Shown in pieces: positions 9,404-17,876 of a stretch of 64,000 nucleotides of DNA. The notes beneath the pieces are model-generated. The model was not told the DNA's origin. It ran no database searches and was given only the letters and a program-made list of their open reading frames with translations. Position 1 is the stretch's first letter. Every line of letters starts with the position of its first letter. The stretch spans positions 1 to 64,000 of the forward strand of contig CAZQAE010000015.1 of assembly GCA_964591275.1 (NCBI GenBank), written 5' to 3'. Origin of the DNA: G963674685 sp964591275. GTDB lineage: Bacteria > Lernaellota > Lernaellaia > JACKCT01. The translations under genes and the position numbers were made by a program.

Positions 9404-9555
9404 ATCGCGGGTGGCATGGACAAGACGCTGGTGAGCGTCAGCGATCCAGCGCTGTCCGTGTCTCATTATATCTTAAAACAATTCACTCCCACATCGAACA
9501 CGGACAAGCGCCCTCGCAAGCTCGGGCCGAGAAGCTTATCCATGCCACCCGCAAA
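9404..9555. repeat. 150-bp element with terminal inverted repeats (MITE-like)
   Basis: GCGGGTGGCATGGA (9407-9420) returns as its exact complement at 9539-9552, and the match extends to about 20 bases with two mismatches. Inside is a second complementary pair, GTCCGTGT and ACACGGAC, plus a perfect hairpin GACGCT-GGTG-AGCGTC. A small non-autonomous mobile element or structured repeat is likely. It fills most of the 313-base gap before tnaA; I see no gene in that gap. Confidence 0.6.
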
Positions 9556-9637
9556 ATTTGCGGAAACCAAGAGGCGCTTTTTTGAAAAAATTCGCTTGGG
9601 AGCAGTACGCCTAAAGTTTATCTTTGCGCCATTCGTG

Positions 9638-11014
9638 TCAGTCCACCGGCTCGAATTCGGCGATGAAGTGCTTTAGGTGCTTGGGCGCGTAAGTCATCTT
9701 ATAACCACGGATTTGTGTTGCGTCGCCGCATAAATCAATAACCGTTTCGGCGACGAAGTCCATGTGCCGGTCGGTATATACGCGCCGGGGAATCGCCAGG
9801 CGGACCAAGTCTTTTTCCGGATAGGTGATCTTGCCCGTTTCCGGGTCCTGTTTCATAAACATCACCGATCCGATTTCGACGCCCCGGATGCCGCCGCGAA
9901 CATAAAGCTCGTTGGTTAGCGACCAGCCACGGAAATGCTCCACGGGCATATGCGGCAAAATTGCATTGGCGTCCAGGTAAACGGCGTGACCTCCTGAAGG
10001 ATTGATCATCGGCACGCCGCCTTTTTTCAGTTTCGCATGCAGACGACCGACCTGTTCTACGCGCTGCCGCATATAACTTACGTCAAGAGCCTCCATGAGG
10101 CCCACGGCCATGGCGTCCATGTCGCGGCCCGCCAGTCCTCCGTATGTAACGAATCCTTCCACAACGACCATCAGTTCACGGACACGGCCAAAGAGCTTTT
10201 CGTCGTCGGTGGCAAACCAGCCGCCGATGTTGACGAAGCCGTCCTTTTTGGCGCTCATTAGCGCGCCGTTGCATAGCGAGAACATCTCATTGGCAATTTC
10301 TATCAGGCTTTTGTCGGCATATCCCGGTTCGCGGGTTTTGATGAAATAGCAGTTTTCGGCATATCGCGCCGAATCGAAATACAGGGGCGTTTCGTATTTA
10401 TCGCAAAGCGCCCGGACGCTCCGAAGGTTCGCCATGCTGACCGGCTGACCGCCGCCGGTGTTGTTGGTCACGGTCATAAGCACGACAGGAACATGGTTTG
10501 CCGGATCACTGAGCACTTTGTCCAGCGCGGTCGGATCGATGTTTCCCTTGAAAGGGTCCTCGCTGGATAAATCCCGAGACTCGGCGCACGGCAGATTTAA
10601 TGCGCGTCCGCCCGCAGACTCGATGTTGGCCTGCGTCGTGTCGAAATGTGCGTTGTTGGGAATGAGGTCGCCGGGTTTCATGAGGGCCGAAAAGAAAAGA
10701 TGCTCCGCACTGCGGCCCTGATGCGTGGGGACGAGATACTTTTTCCCGGTGATTTTTTTCACCGTTTCTTCAAAGCGAAAAAAGCTTTCGCTGCCGGCGT
10801 AGGATTCATCGCCGCTGAGCAGAGCGGACCACTGTCGGTCGCTCATCGCCCCGGTGCCCGAATCGGTGAGCAGGTCGATAGTCACTTCGCGGGCTTTGAG
10901 GCGGAAAGGATTATAGCGAGCATCCGAGATCGCTTGGATGCGACGTTCTTTTGTCAGAACCGGAATCTTTTCCACAGCTTTAATTTTAAATGGTTCAAAG
11001 GGGAGATTTTTCAT
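9638..11014 (-). CDS. tnaA: Tryptophanase
   Basis: 458 residues of the PLP-dependent beta-eliminating lyase family (tryptophanase/tyrosine phenol-lyase). The PLP lysine is in SAKKD (Lys257). Substrate-specificity positions point to tryptophanase: FDTTQ, where tyrosine phenol-lyase has Thr in place of this Asp, and the IRGVEIGS block, which matches tryptophanase rather than the Arg-Ser-Met-Glu of tyrosine phenol-lyase. It would turn tryptophan into indole, pyruvate and ammonia. Start 11014 is preferred over 11026 because a GAGGAATTCC ribosome site then fits. No tnaC-like leader or TnaB permease is nearby. The link to the indolepyruvate oxidoreductase remnant at 61 kb is only thematic. Confidence 0.88.
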   Translation of the reverse strand: MKNLPFEPFKIKAVEKIPVLTKERRIQAISDARYNPFRLKAREVTIDLLTDSGTGAMSDRQWSALLSGDESYAGSESFFRFEETVKKITGKKYLVPTHQGRSAEHLFFSALMKPGDLIPNNAHFDTTQANIESAGGRALNLPCAESRDLSSEDPFKGNIDPTALDKVLSDPANHVPVVLMTVTNNTGGGQPVSMANLRSVRALCDKYETPLYFDSARYAENCYFIKTREPGYADKSLIEIANEMFSLCNGALMSAKKDGFVNIGGWFATDDEKLFGRVRELMVVVEGFVTYGGLAGRDMDAMAVGLMEALDVSYMRQRVEQVGRLHAKLKKGGVPMINPSGGHAVYLDANAILPHMPVEHFRGWSLTNELYVRGGIRGVEIGSVMFMKQDPETGKITYPEKDLVRLAIPRRVYTDRHMDFVAETVIDLCGDATQIRGYKMTYAPKHLKHFIAEFEPVD

Positions 11015-11137
11015 GGAATTCCTCATGCGTTAAGCGCAAGTTTTCTGCCAACTCAAACATAATGGAAATGGCGTGGCCGTCAAGGCGAAAAGATTCAGTT
11101 GGCTTTTCGCAACAGGTATAAATCGCGAAAGCAAGCG

Positions 11138-11635
11138 CTACAGGCCTCCCAATGAATCGAGGAGTCCCCCGGCGATGACGAAGACCATTGCGATAACAAA
11201 GAAAACGAGCGCAATCCAATTGATGATGATCCCCGCAGTCGCCGCGCCCCGTCCCGCATATGCGCCCGGGTTGTTGTCGATCATGGACCGGGCCTTGTAC
11301 CCCAGAATTAATCCGGGGATCGACATGAATATTCCGCAGCACATGAACGACAAGATGCCGAGGATGATGGACGCCACCGCATGTCCCGGCGTCGGCAAAG
11401 CGCCGCTTATTGATGGAGCGCCGTAACTCGGCTGATATGGCGGCTGCGTCTCTGCCGGAGAGTACGGCGGAATATCCGACGACATTGAACCGCCCGGTCC
11501 GATGGGAGGCGGCGGGGCAGGCTGCGCCGTTTGCGGCACGCGAAACGACTGTCCACACTCGCACTCGACAACGGAATCGGGCGCCATGCCTGTCACATCC
11601 CTAACTTGCGAGCATTTGGGACAAATAACTTTCAT
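11138..11635 (-). CDS. Zinc-ribbon protein with DUF4190-type membrane domain
   Basis: 165 residues. An N-terminal zinc ribbon (CPKC at residues 5-8, CECG about twenty residues later) is followed by a Pro/Gln-rich linker (about residues 35-80) and a C-terminal pair of membrane helices with the LGILSFMCCG...PGLILGYKA pattern of DUF4190. Proteins of this build are widespread small membrane proteins with no proven role; the ribbon probably faces the cytoplasm. A GAGG box precedes the ATG. It lies upstream of and in line with tnaA (about 120 bases), but nothing shows shared function. Confidence 0.8.
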   Translation of the reverse strand: MKVICPKCSQVRDVTGMAPDSVVECECGQSFRVPQTAQPAPPPPIGPGGSMSSDIPPYSPAETQPPYQPSYGAPSISGALPTPGHAVASIILGILSFMCCGIFMSIPGLILGYKARSMIDNNPGAYAGRGAATAGIIINWIALVFFVIAMVFVIAGGLLDSLGGL

Positions 11636-11860
11636 GCGAGCCTCGTGATTTCATTGTTGCTTGAAAGCGTTCCTTGGGTTTCTTTATAGACGAATAATAA
11701 GAAAAGTGGAACATTTCGTCTGTTTTGTCGAAGTGAAACCGAATGCTGGTCGCCGCTCTCCAGTCCCTGCACTTTATTAGTCATCCCTCATCCTTTACCT
11801 CAATCGCCTGCCTCGCTATAAGCTATGTTCACGACAAGCCATTTAACCAATGGAGAACTC

Positions 11861-12394
11861 ATGGCGTTATATAGATTTGAAGATCGCGTTCCGACTGTCG
11901 GCGTCGACACCTTCGTTGCCGAAAGCGCGTTGGTGATCGGAGACGTGCGTATTGGAAAACAATGCTACATCGGCCACGGTGCGATACTGCGCGGAGACTA
12001 TGGAACAATCATCATAGGCGACGGCACGGCTATCGAGGAGGGCGTTATTGTACACGCCAGGCCCGACGACAAAACCGTCTTCGGCCAGCGTGTCACCGTG
12101 GGACACGGCGCCATGATCCACAATGCGCGTATTGACGACGACGCAGTGATTGGCATGCGCGCCACCGTCTCGGATTACTCCAGGGTCGGCGCCTGGGCGA
12201 TTGTCGGCGAAATGACGCTGGTCAAAAACAGCCAGGAGATTCCCGAGGGGAAAATCGCCGTTGGCGTTCCGGCCGTGATCAAAGGCGAGGTTCGCGACAA
12301 GCACAGGGCCATCTGGGGATTTGGGAAACAGCTATATATTGATATGGCCAATCGCTATAACGCTCCAGGGGCATTTGAACTTATCGAACTATAA
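11861..12394 (+). CDS. Gamma-class carbonic anhydrase-like protein
   Basis: 177 residues made of left-handed beta-helix hexapeptide repeats. The three metal-ligand histidine positions of the YrdA/PaaY/CamH group are recognisable (VHARP, then VGHGAMIH with two His). Such proteins are trimers with zinc or iron sites between subunits; some are carbonic anhydrases, others have unproven activity. Start at ATG 11861, with GGAGA nine bases upstream, rather than the ATG at 11825, which would add 12 residues outside the fold. Stands alone, followed by a 500-base gap rich in palindromes. Confidence 0.88.
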   Translation: MALYRFEDRVPTVGVDTFVAESALVIGDVRIGKQCYIGHGAILRGDYGTIIIGDGTAIEEGVIVHARPDDKTVFGQRVTVGHGAMIHNARIDDDAVIGMRATVSDYSRVGAWAIVGEMTLVKNSQEIPEGKIAVGVPAVIKGEVRDKHRAIWGFGKQLYIDMANRYNAPGAFELIEL

Positions 12395-12599
12395 TCACCG
12401 GACGGTGAAGCGATCCCGTGAAGTAATTGTCGGGAGAGGCAGTCCTTTCGGTAATGACATAAATTATACCGTTATTGACTTTGTTGTCTTGCACTGCCAA
12501 GCTGTCCAATGTCGTTGGGTGTGCGGCACAAAAGTGGGTTTAATAAGAATCCCTTGAAAAAATGCGAGGAATTTGTAGTACATCATGGCAAAGTATGTT

Positions 12600-12808
12600 G
12601 CCCGTCAGGGCAAAGCAGAAATAGCTCACAGCGTGAGCTGTGGGGAAGCGGAATATCTTAAGACAAAAAAAGCCCATGAAATGGGCGAAGGAATTGTGTT
12701 ACGACTCGTTTTTGTGCGTCGCCCATTTCATGGGCTAAAATTATTTTGCGGTCCCTGATTTCCACAGCTTGCGCTGTGGGCTATTGCCGCATCGCCTGTT
12801 TCACAGGC
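12600..12808. repeat. Composite mirrored palindrome array (about 210 bp)
   Basis: Six short palindromes are arranged symmetrically about position 12703: GCCCgtcaGGGC (12600-12611) opposite GCCTGTttcACAGGC (12794-12808); CACAGCgtgaGCTGTG (12627-12642) opposite CCACAGCttgcGCTGTGG (12762-12779); GCCCATgaaATGGGC (12672-12686) opposite GCCCATttcATGGGC (12721-12735). The two halves are imperfect reverse complements, so the whole is one large inverted repeat built from hairpins, as in REP/BIME or RAYT-related elements. No gene is seen elsewhere in the 12395-12902 gap. Confidence 0.75.
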
Positions 12809-12902
12809 TGATAATGAGGTTATTGTTTTGATTCCACAATTTGAAGAAAATGAAAAACTCACTTGCAGTGACGTACACCCATCGTTGTTGATTGCTTAAA
12901 GG

Positions 12903-13775
12903 ATGACAAGTTCAATGTCCGATTCCGATGATCGTTTTCTTCGTATTGCAAAACTGGGCAAGCGCTTTGGCGACGGGCAAAATCTCGTGCAGGCTTTCGA
13001 AGACCTGGACCTTGATGTCCACAAGGGCGAGTTCCTGTGTCTGGTCGGCCCTTCGGGCTGCGGCAAGACGACCTTGCTGCGCACGCTGGCCGGCGTGGAG
13101 AAGGCGAGCACGGGAAATTTCTCGGTTGACTGGAGCGACAAAGACAAAACGACGCCCCTGTCGATGGTCTTTCAGCAGCCCGGTCTCTATCCCTGGATGA
13201 GCGTCGAGGGCAATCTTCGCTTTGTGCTCAATGCAAGCCCCATCGAAACCGAACGCCACGATGAGATCATTGCGAGCTTCATCGAGCGCGTGGGTCTGAC
13301 AAAGTTTCGCAGCTTCCATCCTCATCAGCTTTCCGGCGGAATGAAGCAGCGCGTTTCGCTGATACGAGCTTTTTGCGTTTATCCGCAATTGCTGCTGATG
13401 GACGAACCTTTCGTTTTTCTCGACTACCAAAACCGCATGATACTGCATCAACTTCTTCTCGAACTCTGGCAGGACCAGCGCCAGACCATCATCTTCGTCA
13501 CGCACAACATCAACGAAGCGGTGACGTTGGGCGACCGCGTGATGGTGATGACAGCTAGTCCGGGACGTTTTAAGCGAGAAGTTGTTTGTGATTTCCCGCG
13601 ACCGCGCGACGTGGTGGAGCTTCGTAAAAACGCCGATTTCGGCCAGACCGTCGTGGAGATCACGGAGGATTTGAAAGAGGAAATCGAGCGAGCGCAGGCC
13701 ATGGAAATCGCTGGGCGCGCTGATCCTTTCCATATAGACGGCGCCTCGCCCCGCGCGCGTGGATTGGATGTCTGA
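12903..13775 (+). CDS. ABC transporter ATPase, nitrate/sulfonate/taurine type
   Basis: 290 residues. Walker A GPSGCGKTT, Q-loop FQQPGLYPW, signature LSGGMKQR, Walker B LLLMDEP and the switch His in VTHNINEA are all intact, so it should hydrolyse ATP. The sequence fits the TauB/SsuB/NrtD branch that drives uptake of sulfonates, nitrate or similar anions. It overlaps the permease gene by eight bases (ATGTCTGA), showing one transcription unit. No periplasmic binding-protein gene is adjacent, which is unusual for this class. The ATG at 12903 is used; ATG 12915 is possible and better spaced from the AAAGGA box. Confidence 0.9.
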   Translation: MTSSMSDSDDRFLRIAKLGKRFGDGQNLVQAFEDLDLDVHKGEFLCLVGPSGCGKTTLLRTLAGVEKASTGNFSVDWSDKDKTTPLSMVFQQPGLYPWMSVEGNLRFVLNASPIETERHDEIIASFIERVGLTKFRSFHPHQLSGGMKQRVSLIRAFCVYPQLLLMDEPFVFLDYQNRMILHQLLLELWQDQRQTIIFVTHNINEAVTLGDRVMVMTASPGRFKREVVCDFPRPRDVVELRKNADFGQTVVEITEDLKEEIERAQAMEIAGRADPFHIDGASPRARGLDV

Positions 13776-14547
13776 AATGCCGACGTTGCCAAGACGGATA
13801 AAAGAACTGCGCTATAAAATCATCTACGTCGCCAGCCCCATTTTCCTGTTGGCGTTATGGGAATTCAGCGCCCGCATTGGCCTCATCGATGCGCGGTTTT
13901 TTCCACCGCCCTCGTTGATCATCGCGCAGTTCGGCCCGCTTTTTCTGGAAGAAAATTTTCACGTCGATATCGGCTCCTCGATGTGGCGAATCACTGCGGG
14001 AGTCGCTCTGGGTTTTATTCCCGGCGCCATCCTGGGCATGATCATGGGTTTTTCGCGCCTGGCCCAGGCGTTTTTTTCGCCGATTGTGGCGCTCACGTAC
14101 CCGATTCCCAAAATCGCCATTTTGCCCCTGCTTTTGATCATCTTTGGCTTAGGCAATATGTCCAACATCATGGTGGTGGCCATCGGTGTTTTCTTTTTGT
14201 CGCTCATCAACACGAAAGCCGGCGTCGCGCAGATCCCGAAAATCCACTTTGAGGTGGCCCGCGTTTTTCGAGTCAGTCGTTCGCAAATATTTCTGCGCAT
14301 TGTACTGCCCGCCAGCCTCCCCGGAATTTTTACCGGCTTGAAGCTGGGCGTGGGCTATGGCCTGATCCTCATTGTCGCCGCGGAGATGGTGGCCGCCAAC
14401 TCGGGGATCGGCTACCGCATTTGGTTGAGTTGGGAACTCTACTTGATAAAAGACATCTACGCCTGCCTGATCACCATTTCCATCATCGGCATCCTCCTTT
14501 CCGTCAGCCTGGACAAGCTCGAAGAAAAGATCGTCCACTGGAAATAG
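13768..14547 (+). CDS. ABC transporter permease, SsuC/TauC-like
   Basis: About 259 residues with six membrane helices and the EAA-type loop of binding-protein-dependent permeases (ARVFRVSRSQ...VLPASLPGIFTGLKLG). Together with the ATPase before it this makes the membrane core of an importer; sulfonate, taurine, nitrate or pyrimidine-precursor substrates are all possible and the sequence does not decide. The start at ATG 13768 overlaps the end of the ATPase gene; GTG 13759 and ATG 13777 are alternatives. A REP-like palindrome cluster follows directly. Confidence 0.88.
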   Translation: MSEMPTLPRRIKELRYKIIYVASPIFLLALWEFSARIGLIDARFFPPPSLIIAQFGPLFLEENFHVDIGSSMWRITAGVALGFIPGAILGMIMGFSRLAQAFFSPIVALTYPIPKIAILPLLLIIFGLGNMSNIMVVAIGVFFLSLINTKAGVAQIPKIHFEVARVFRVSRSQIFLRIVLPASLPGIFTGLKLGVGYGLILIVAAEMVAANSGIGYRIWLSWELYLIKDIYACLITISIIGILLSVSLDKLEEKIVHWK

Positions 14548-14564
14548 CCATATCGCGTCCCGGC

Positions 14565-14665
14565 AGTTGGTGACTGACATCCATTTGCGGCAAATGGTGT
14601 CTGTCATCCAGCCTAATAAAATGGGATGACAGGCACGCCCGAAGCGGACGATGCCAGTCACTATT
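14565..14665. repeat. REP-like palindrome cluster after ABC genes
   Basis: GACA-t-CCATTTG-cgg-CAAATGG-TGTC (14576-14601) forms a 26-base hairpin. It is followed by a second imperfect inverted pair, GACAGGCA and TGCCAGTC, about 14628-14658. The GTGACTG...CTGTCATC style is typical of REP sequences spread by RAYT transposases; none is present here. Confidence 0.55.
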
Positions 14666-14686
14666 TTCCGCGCGCCTTTTCACGCA

Positions 14687-14732
14687 TTGTCCGCGCATCG
14701 ATAATTGTGATATTATCAATCGTTCGATAATT
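14687..14732 (+). promoter_or_regulatory. Promoter with GATAAT dyad (possible operator)
   Basis: TTGTCC (14687-14692) and TATTAT (14711-14716), 18 bases apart, resemble a sigma70 promoter. A perfect inverted repeat GATAAT-N6-ATTATC (14700-14717) overlaps the -10 box and a third copy GATAATT lies at 14726-14732, so a repressor site is possible. About 70 bases before the lipoprotein ATG. Confidence 0.4.
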
Positions 14733-14786
14733 GGGGCTTTTTGTGTGCGGGATTGTATATTCAATGATCTTGCTTCGGAGGTAATA

Positions 14787-16391
14787 ATGCGCCGCTTATC
14801 TTTGATGAAAATTGCACTGGTCGCTTTGGTGTCCATCCTTTTCGCTTTGCCGCTTTCCTGCGGCGATGATGACGATTCTGCGGATTCCGAGGACAGCGAC
14901 GCAGACGATGACATTGATGATGATATAAACGACAACTCGGATGACGATGCAAATGACGATTTGAACGATGACATGGATGACGATGTGGACGACGACATGA
15001 ATGACGATGCAGACGATGACCTAAACGACGATTTGAACGATGACGCAGACGACGATGTGGATGACGACACCGACGATGACGCCGATGATGATACACAAGA
15101 GTGCATCGATGAGGACGGCGACACGTATGGAGAAAATTGCCACGCCGGTCCAGATTGCGACGACACGGATTTTCTAATCCACCCCGGCGCTCCGGAATTG
15201 CCCGACGATGGCATTGATCAAAATTGCGATGACTTCGATCTGTTGCTAGGAGATGACACAGGTGTATTTGTTGCGAAAACGGGTAATGATGCGAATCTCG
15301 GCACCATGGTCGCTCCCAAGTTAACGATCAATGCAGGCACGACTCTTGCTGCACAAACGAGCAAATCAGCCTTCATCGCCGAAGGGGATTATTCTGAAGA
15401 TGTGGAAACACAAGTCTCACTCTTCGGAGGTTATGAGTCTGCAGGCTGGACAAGGGATATTGAAAACAACGTTACATTGATAAACGCTTTGTTGTCCGCA
15501 GCCGTATCAGTGAGCGAGAACCCGAACCAGGATCGATGTGACAACTCGGATGGTAGTAGGGATGATGTGAAGGCAGATAATCCAATCCACGTAGCTATTC
15601 AAGGGTTTACCATCGACGGCGGATCACCAAATGGATACTACACTGCCAGCGTAGGCTTGGCCAACCAAGGAGCGGCAATGCTGGCTAATAATACAATAAA
15701 TGGCGGATCAGGAGGTGCTAATAGTTACGGTGTATTCAATGATGGTTATTTGACATTTCTTAACAATCGCATTAACGGCGGATCCGGAGACTGGAGCCAA
15801 GGTGTGTTTAGTATACGGGGCACAATGGTTTTAGTGAATAATATAATCGACGGCGGATCTGGAATCTCATCTAGCTGCGGTGTGAGCAACTCCGATACTT
15901 TAATATTGGCGAATAATTTCATCAACGGCGGCTCGGGAAGCATTGTCAGTATCGGTATTATGAACATCTTAGGCGTTGCCACACTGACAAATAACATTAT
16001 AAGCGGCGGATCGGGAAACACTAGCTACGGCATTAATAACGGCTGGCCCGACTCGGTTGAGCTAGTGAATAACAATATCTGGGGAGAACAACAGGACTAT
16101 CTAATGCTCAGCGATTCGACATACATCACATTGCTCGCAGAAATAAATAATTGCGCCTGGGCCGGTTGCGCCGTGGCGTCGAGTAACATCAGCGAAAATC
16201 CGCTCTTTATAGATCCGGCCAGCGATGATTTTCATCTTCAGAATTCAAGCCCATGCATCGATACCGGCATTGATCCGGTGGCTTACATCAATAATTCGAG
16301 TTATTTACACATCGATTTCGAAGGCGATCCCCGCCCCCTTGGCGCCGGTTGGGACATCGGCCCAGATGAGTGGTGGCCGGCAAGCGAGTGA
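14787..16391 (+). CDS. Asp-rich lipoprotein with MopE-type motif and beta-helix repeats
   Basis: 534 residues. GGAGGT at 14777-14782 fixes the ATG at 14787. A lipoprotein signal ends at LPLS-Cys. About 80 residues of D-D-x-x-D-D spacer follow, then a Cys-containing acidic motif (ECIDEDGD..., DCDDTD..., IDQNCDD) of the putative metal-binding (MopE-type) family, then a right-handed beta-helix. The helix shows at least five coils of roughly 30 residues, each ending in N-x-I-(N/D/S)-G-G-S-G. Such helices usually act as surface adhesins or polysaccharide-handling proteins; no catalytic set is visible. The near-identical coil ends and the Asp tract make this gene prone to repeat-number change. Confidence 0.88.
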   Translation: MRRLSLMKIALVALVSILFALPLSCGDDDDSADSEDSDADDDIDDDINDNSDDDANDDLNDDMDDDVDDDMNDDADDDLNDDLNDDADDDVDDDTDDDADDDTQECIDEDGDTYGENCHAGPDCDDTDFLIHPGAPELPDDGIDQNCDDFDLLLGDDTGVFVAKTGNDANLGTMVAPKLTINAGTTLAAQTSKSAFIAEGDYSEDVETQVSLFGGYESAGWTRDIENNVTLINALLSAAVSVSENPNQDRCDNSDGSRDDVKADNPIHVAIQGFTIDGGSPNGYYTASVGLANQGAAMLANNTINGGSGGANSYGVFNDGYLTFLNNRINGGSGDWSQGVFSIRGTMVLVNNIIDGGSGISSSCGVSNSDTLILANNFINGGSGSIVSIGIMNILGVATLTNNIISGGSGNTSYGINNGWPDSVELVNNNIWGEQQDYLMLSDSTYITLLAEINNCAWAGCAVASSNISENPLFIDPASDDFHLQNSSPCIDTGIDPVAYINNSSYLHIDFEGDPRPLGAGWDIGPDEWWPASE

Positions 16392-16417
16392 TGAATGATG
16401 AATGCTGAGTTGTAGGA

Positions 16418-16525
16418 GCGGCTTCCAGCCGCGATTAGCCCTTTAGGGCGAAACAGTAATAGCCCTGTGCGTCAGCGCGGGGGAAAGATGATCCGCAACA
16501 ATTTTCAAAGCCCGTTTTAACGGGC
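16418..16525. repeat. REP-like palindromes between convergent genes
   Basis: Three palindromes: GCGGCTtccAGCCGC (16418-16432, in the familiar GTAGGAGCGGCTT...AGCCGCGATT context), GCCCTTTAGGGC (16438-16449) and GCCCGTTTTAACGGGC (16510-16525). They fill the gap between two convergent genes, where such elements usually sit. Confidence 0.65.
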
Positions 16526-16550
16526 GACAGATTGCAGCGCGCTTCACGAA

Positions 16551-17801
16551 TCATAGAAACAAAGACACGATATATGCCACGGATAGCACCGTGAGAAATG
16601 CCACCGTCGTCACGCAGAAGTAATTATAAATCCTGCCATTCGTATGCGTACCCATGATCTTCGAGTCGTTGACCAGAATCAGAATGAAGACAAGGACGAT
16701 CGGCAGGAGGATGCCGTTGACCACCTGCGAGACGATGATCATGTCGATAAACGAACGTCCGGGCAAAAGCACGAAGAATGCGCCGAGGATAATTGATGCG
16801 ACGTAGAGGAAATAAAACTGCGGCGCCTCGCCGTAGCGTTTGTTCACGCCGCGTTCCCAGCCCATCGCCTCGCAGATCGTGTACGCTGTGGCCAGCGGCA
16901 AAACGCACGCGGCGTACATGGAGGCGTTGAACAGGCCGAAGGCGAAAAGATGCCGCGCCCAGTTTCCCATCAGCGGCGCCAGCGCCGTGGCGGCTTCGCC
17001 GGCGTTGTTGACCTCGATGCCCGCGGGATGCAGCGTCATGGCGCAGGTGATGACAATGCACAGGGCCACGAAGTTGACGAAGACGCTGCCGAATATTGTA
17101 TCCGCCCTGGAATACGCCGCGTCCTCTATATCTATTCCCTTTTCCACGACGCTCGACTGCTGAAAGAAGGCCATCCACGGTGCGGTCGTCGTGCCGAACA
17201 GGGCCAGCACGATGAGGATGTATGCTTTGGAGGGAATCCATTTGGGAATCAGCAGGGCCTTTGCAACCTCGACGGGATCGGGCTTGACCATGTATCCGGC
17301 GACCAGGTACGTGATGTAGAAAAAAGCCGCGACCAAAAAGACTTTTTCGACGGATTTATAATCCCAGCGCAGCACCAGGCCGATCACCGCCGCCGCGCAT
17401 ATCGGCACGACCAATAGCGGCGGCGCGCCCACCAGTTCAGCGGAAGCCGCAACGCCGGCGAACTCGGCCATGATTGTGCGGAAGTTGACGAAGAGCAGCG
17501 CCATCATCAGGTAGAAAGTGGTTTTGACGCCGAAGCGTTCGCGGATCATGGACGACAGGCCGTCGCCGGTGACCACGCCCATGCGGTTGGCCATTTCCTG
17601 CACCATGATCAGGATGATTGTCAGCGGCACAAATATCCACAAAATGTCGAAGCCGAACAGCGCCCCGGCGCGGCTGTACGTGGCTAGGCCGCCGGCGTCG
17701 TTGCCCACGCTCAAGGTGATGATGCCCGGACCCAGAACCGCCGCGAACACGGCGAGCCGGGCGTAGAGGGATTTCACCGATTTTTTCTTTTCATTCGACA
17801 T
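16551..17801 (-). CDS. Nramp-family metal transporter with altered metal site (Mg-type candidate)
   Basis: 416 residues, 11 membrane helices, LeuT fold of the SLC11/Nramp family. The canonical first-helix motif Asp-Pro-Gly-Asn is replaced by Asp35-Ala-Gly-Gly (in SVGNDAGG), and the sixth-helix Met-Pro-His is replaced by Ala-Pro-Trp (TTTAPW). Loss of the soft methionine ligand is what is expected of Nramp-related magnesium transporters rather than Mn/Fe carriers. The gene lies behind a soluble MgtE_N/PRC/CBS gene on the same strand, supporting magnesium. Start ATG 17801 is chosen; the GTG at 17855 would add 18 residues with no clear ribosome site. Confidence 0.88.
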   Translation of the reverse strand: MSNEKKKSVKSLYARLAVFAAVLGPGIITLSVGNDAGGLATYSRAGALFGFDILWIFVPLTIILIMVQEMANRMGVVTGDGLSSMIRERFGVKTTFYLMMALLFVNFRTIMAEFAGVAASAELVGAPPLLVVPICAAAVIGLVLRWDYKSVEKVFLVAAFFYITYLVAGYMVKPDPVEVAKALLIPKWIPSKAYILIVLALFGTTTAPWMAFFQQSSVVEKGIDIEDAAYSRADTIFGSVFVNFVALCIVITCAMTLHPAGIEVNNAGEAATALAPLMGNWARHLFAFGLFNASMYAACVLPLATAYTICEAMGWERGVNKRYGEAPQFYFLYVASIILGAFFVLLPGRSFIDMIIVSQVVNGILLPIVLVFILILVNDSKIMGTHTNGRIYNYFCVTTVAFLTVLSVAYIVSLFL

Positions 17802-17876
17802 GACAAACCGTTTTTCAAAGGCTAAGGGCTGAGTCGGCCTGGCGTTTTGTCTCACCCTGAACCCTAGACCCTGAAT

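Noticed and set aside
9416..9676. 86-codon ORF in the tnaA downstream gap
   Set aside because: It crosses the inverted-repeat element and the 3' end of tnaA; no ribosome site or family pattern.
9638..11014. Tyrosine phenol-lyase
   Set aside because: The Asp in FDTTQ and the VEIGS block fit tryptophanase, not the Thr and SMERG of tyrosine phenol-lyase.
14504..15214. Ser-rich reverse ORF opposite the Asp-rich spacer (also near 4029-4481, 20445-20747, 25793-26206, 31066-31608, 35038-35487)
   Set aside because: GAC/GAT repeats read backwards give TCG/TCA/ATC, so Ser-rich frames are automatic mirror images of the Asp tracts. No signal or ribosome site supports them.
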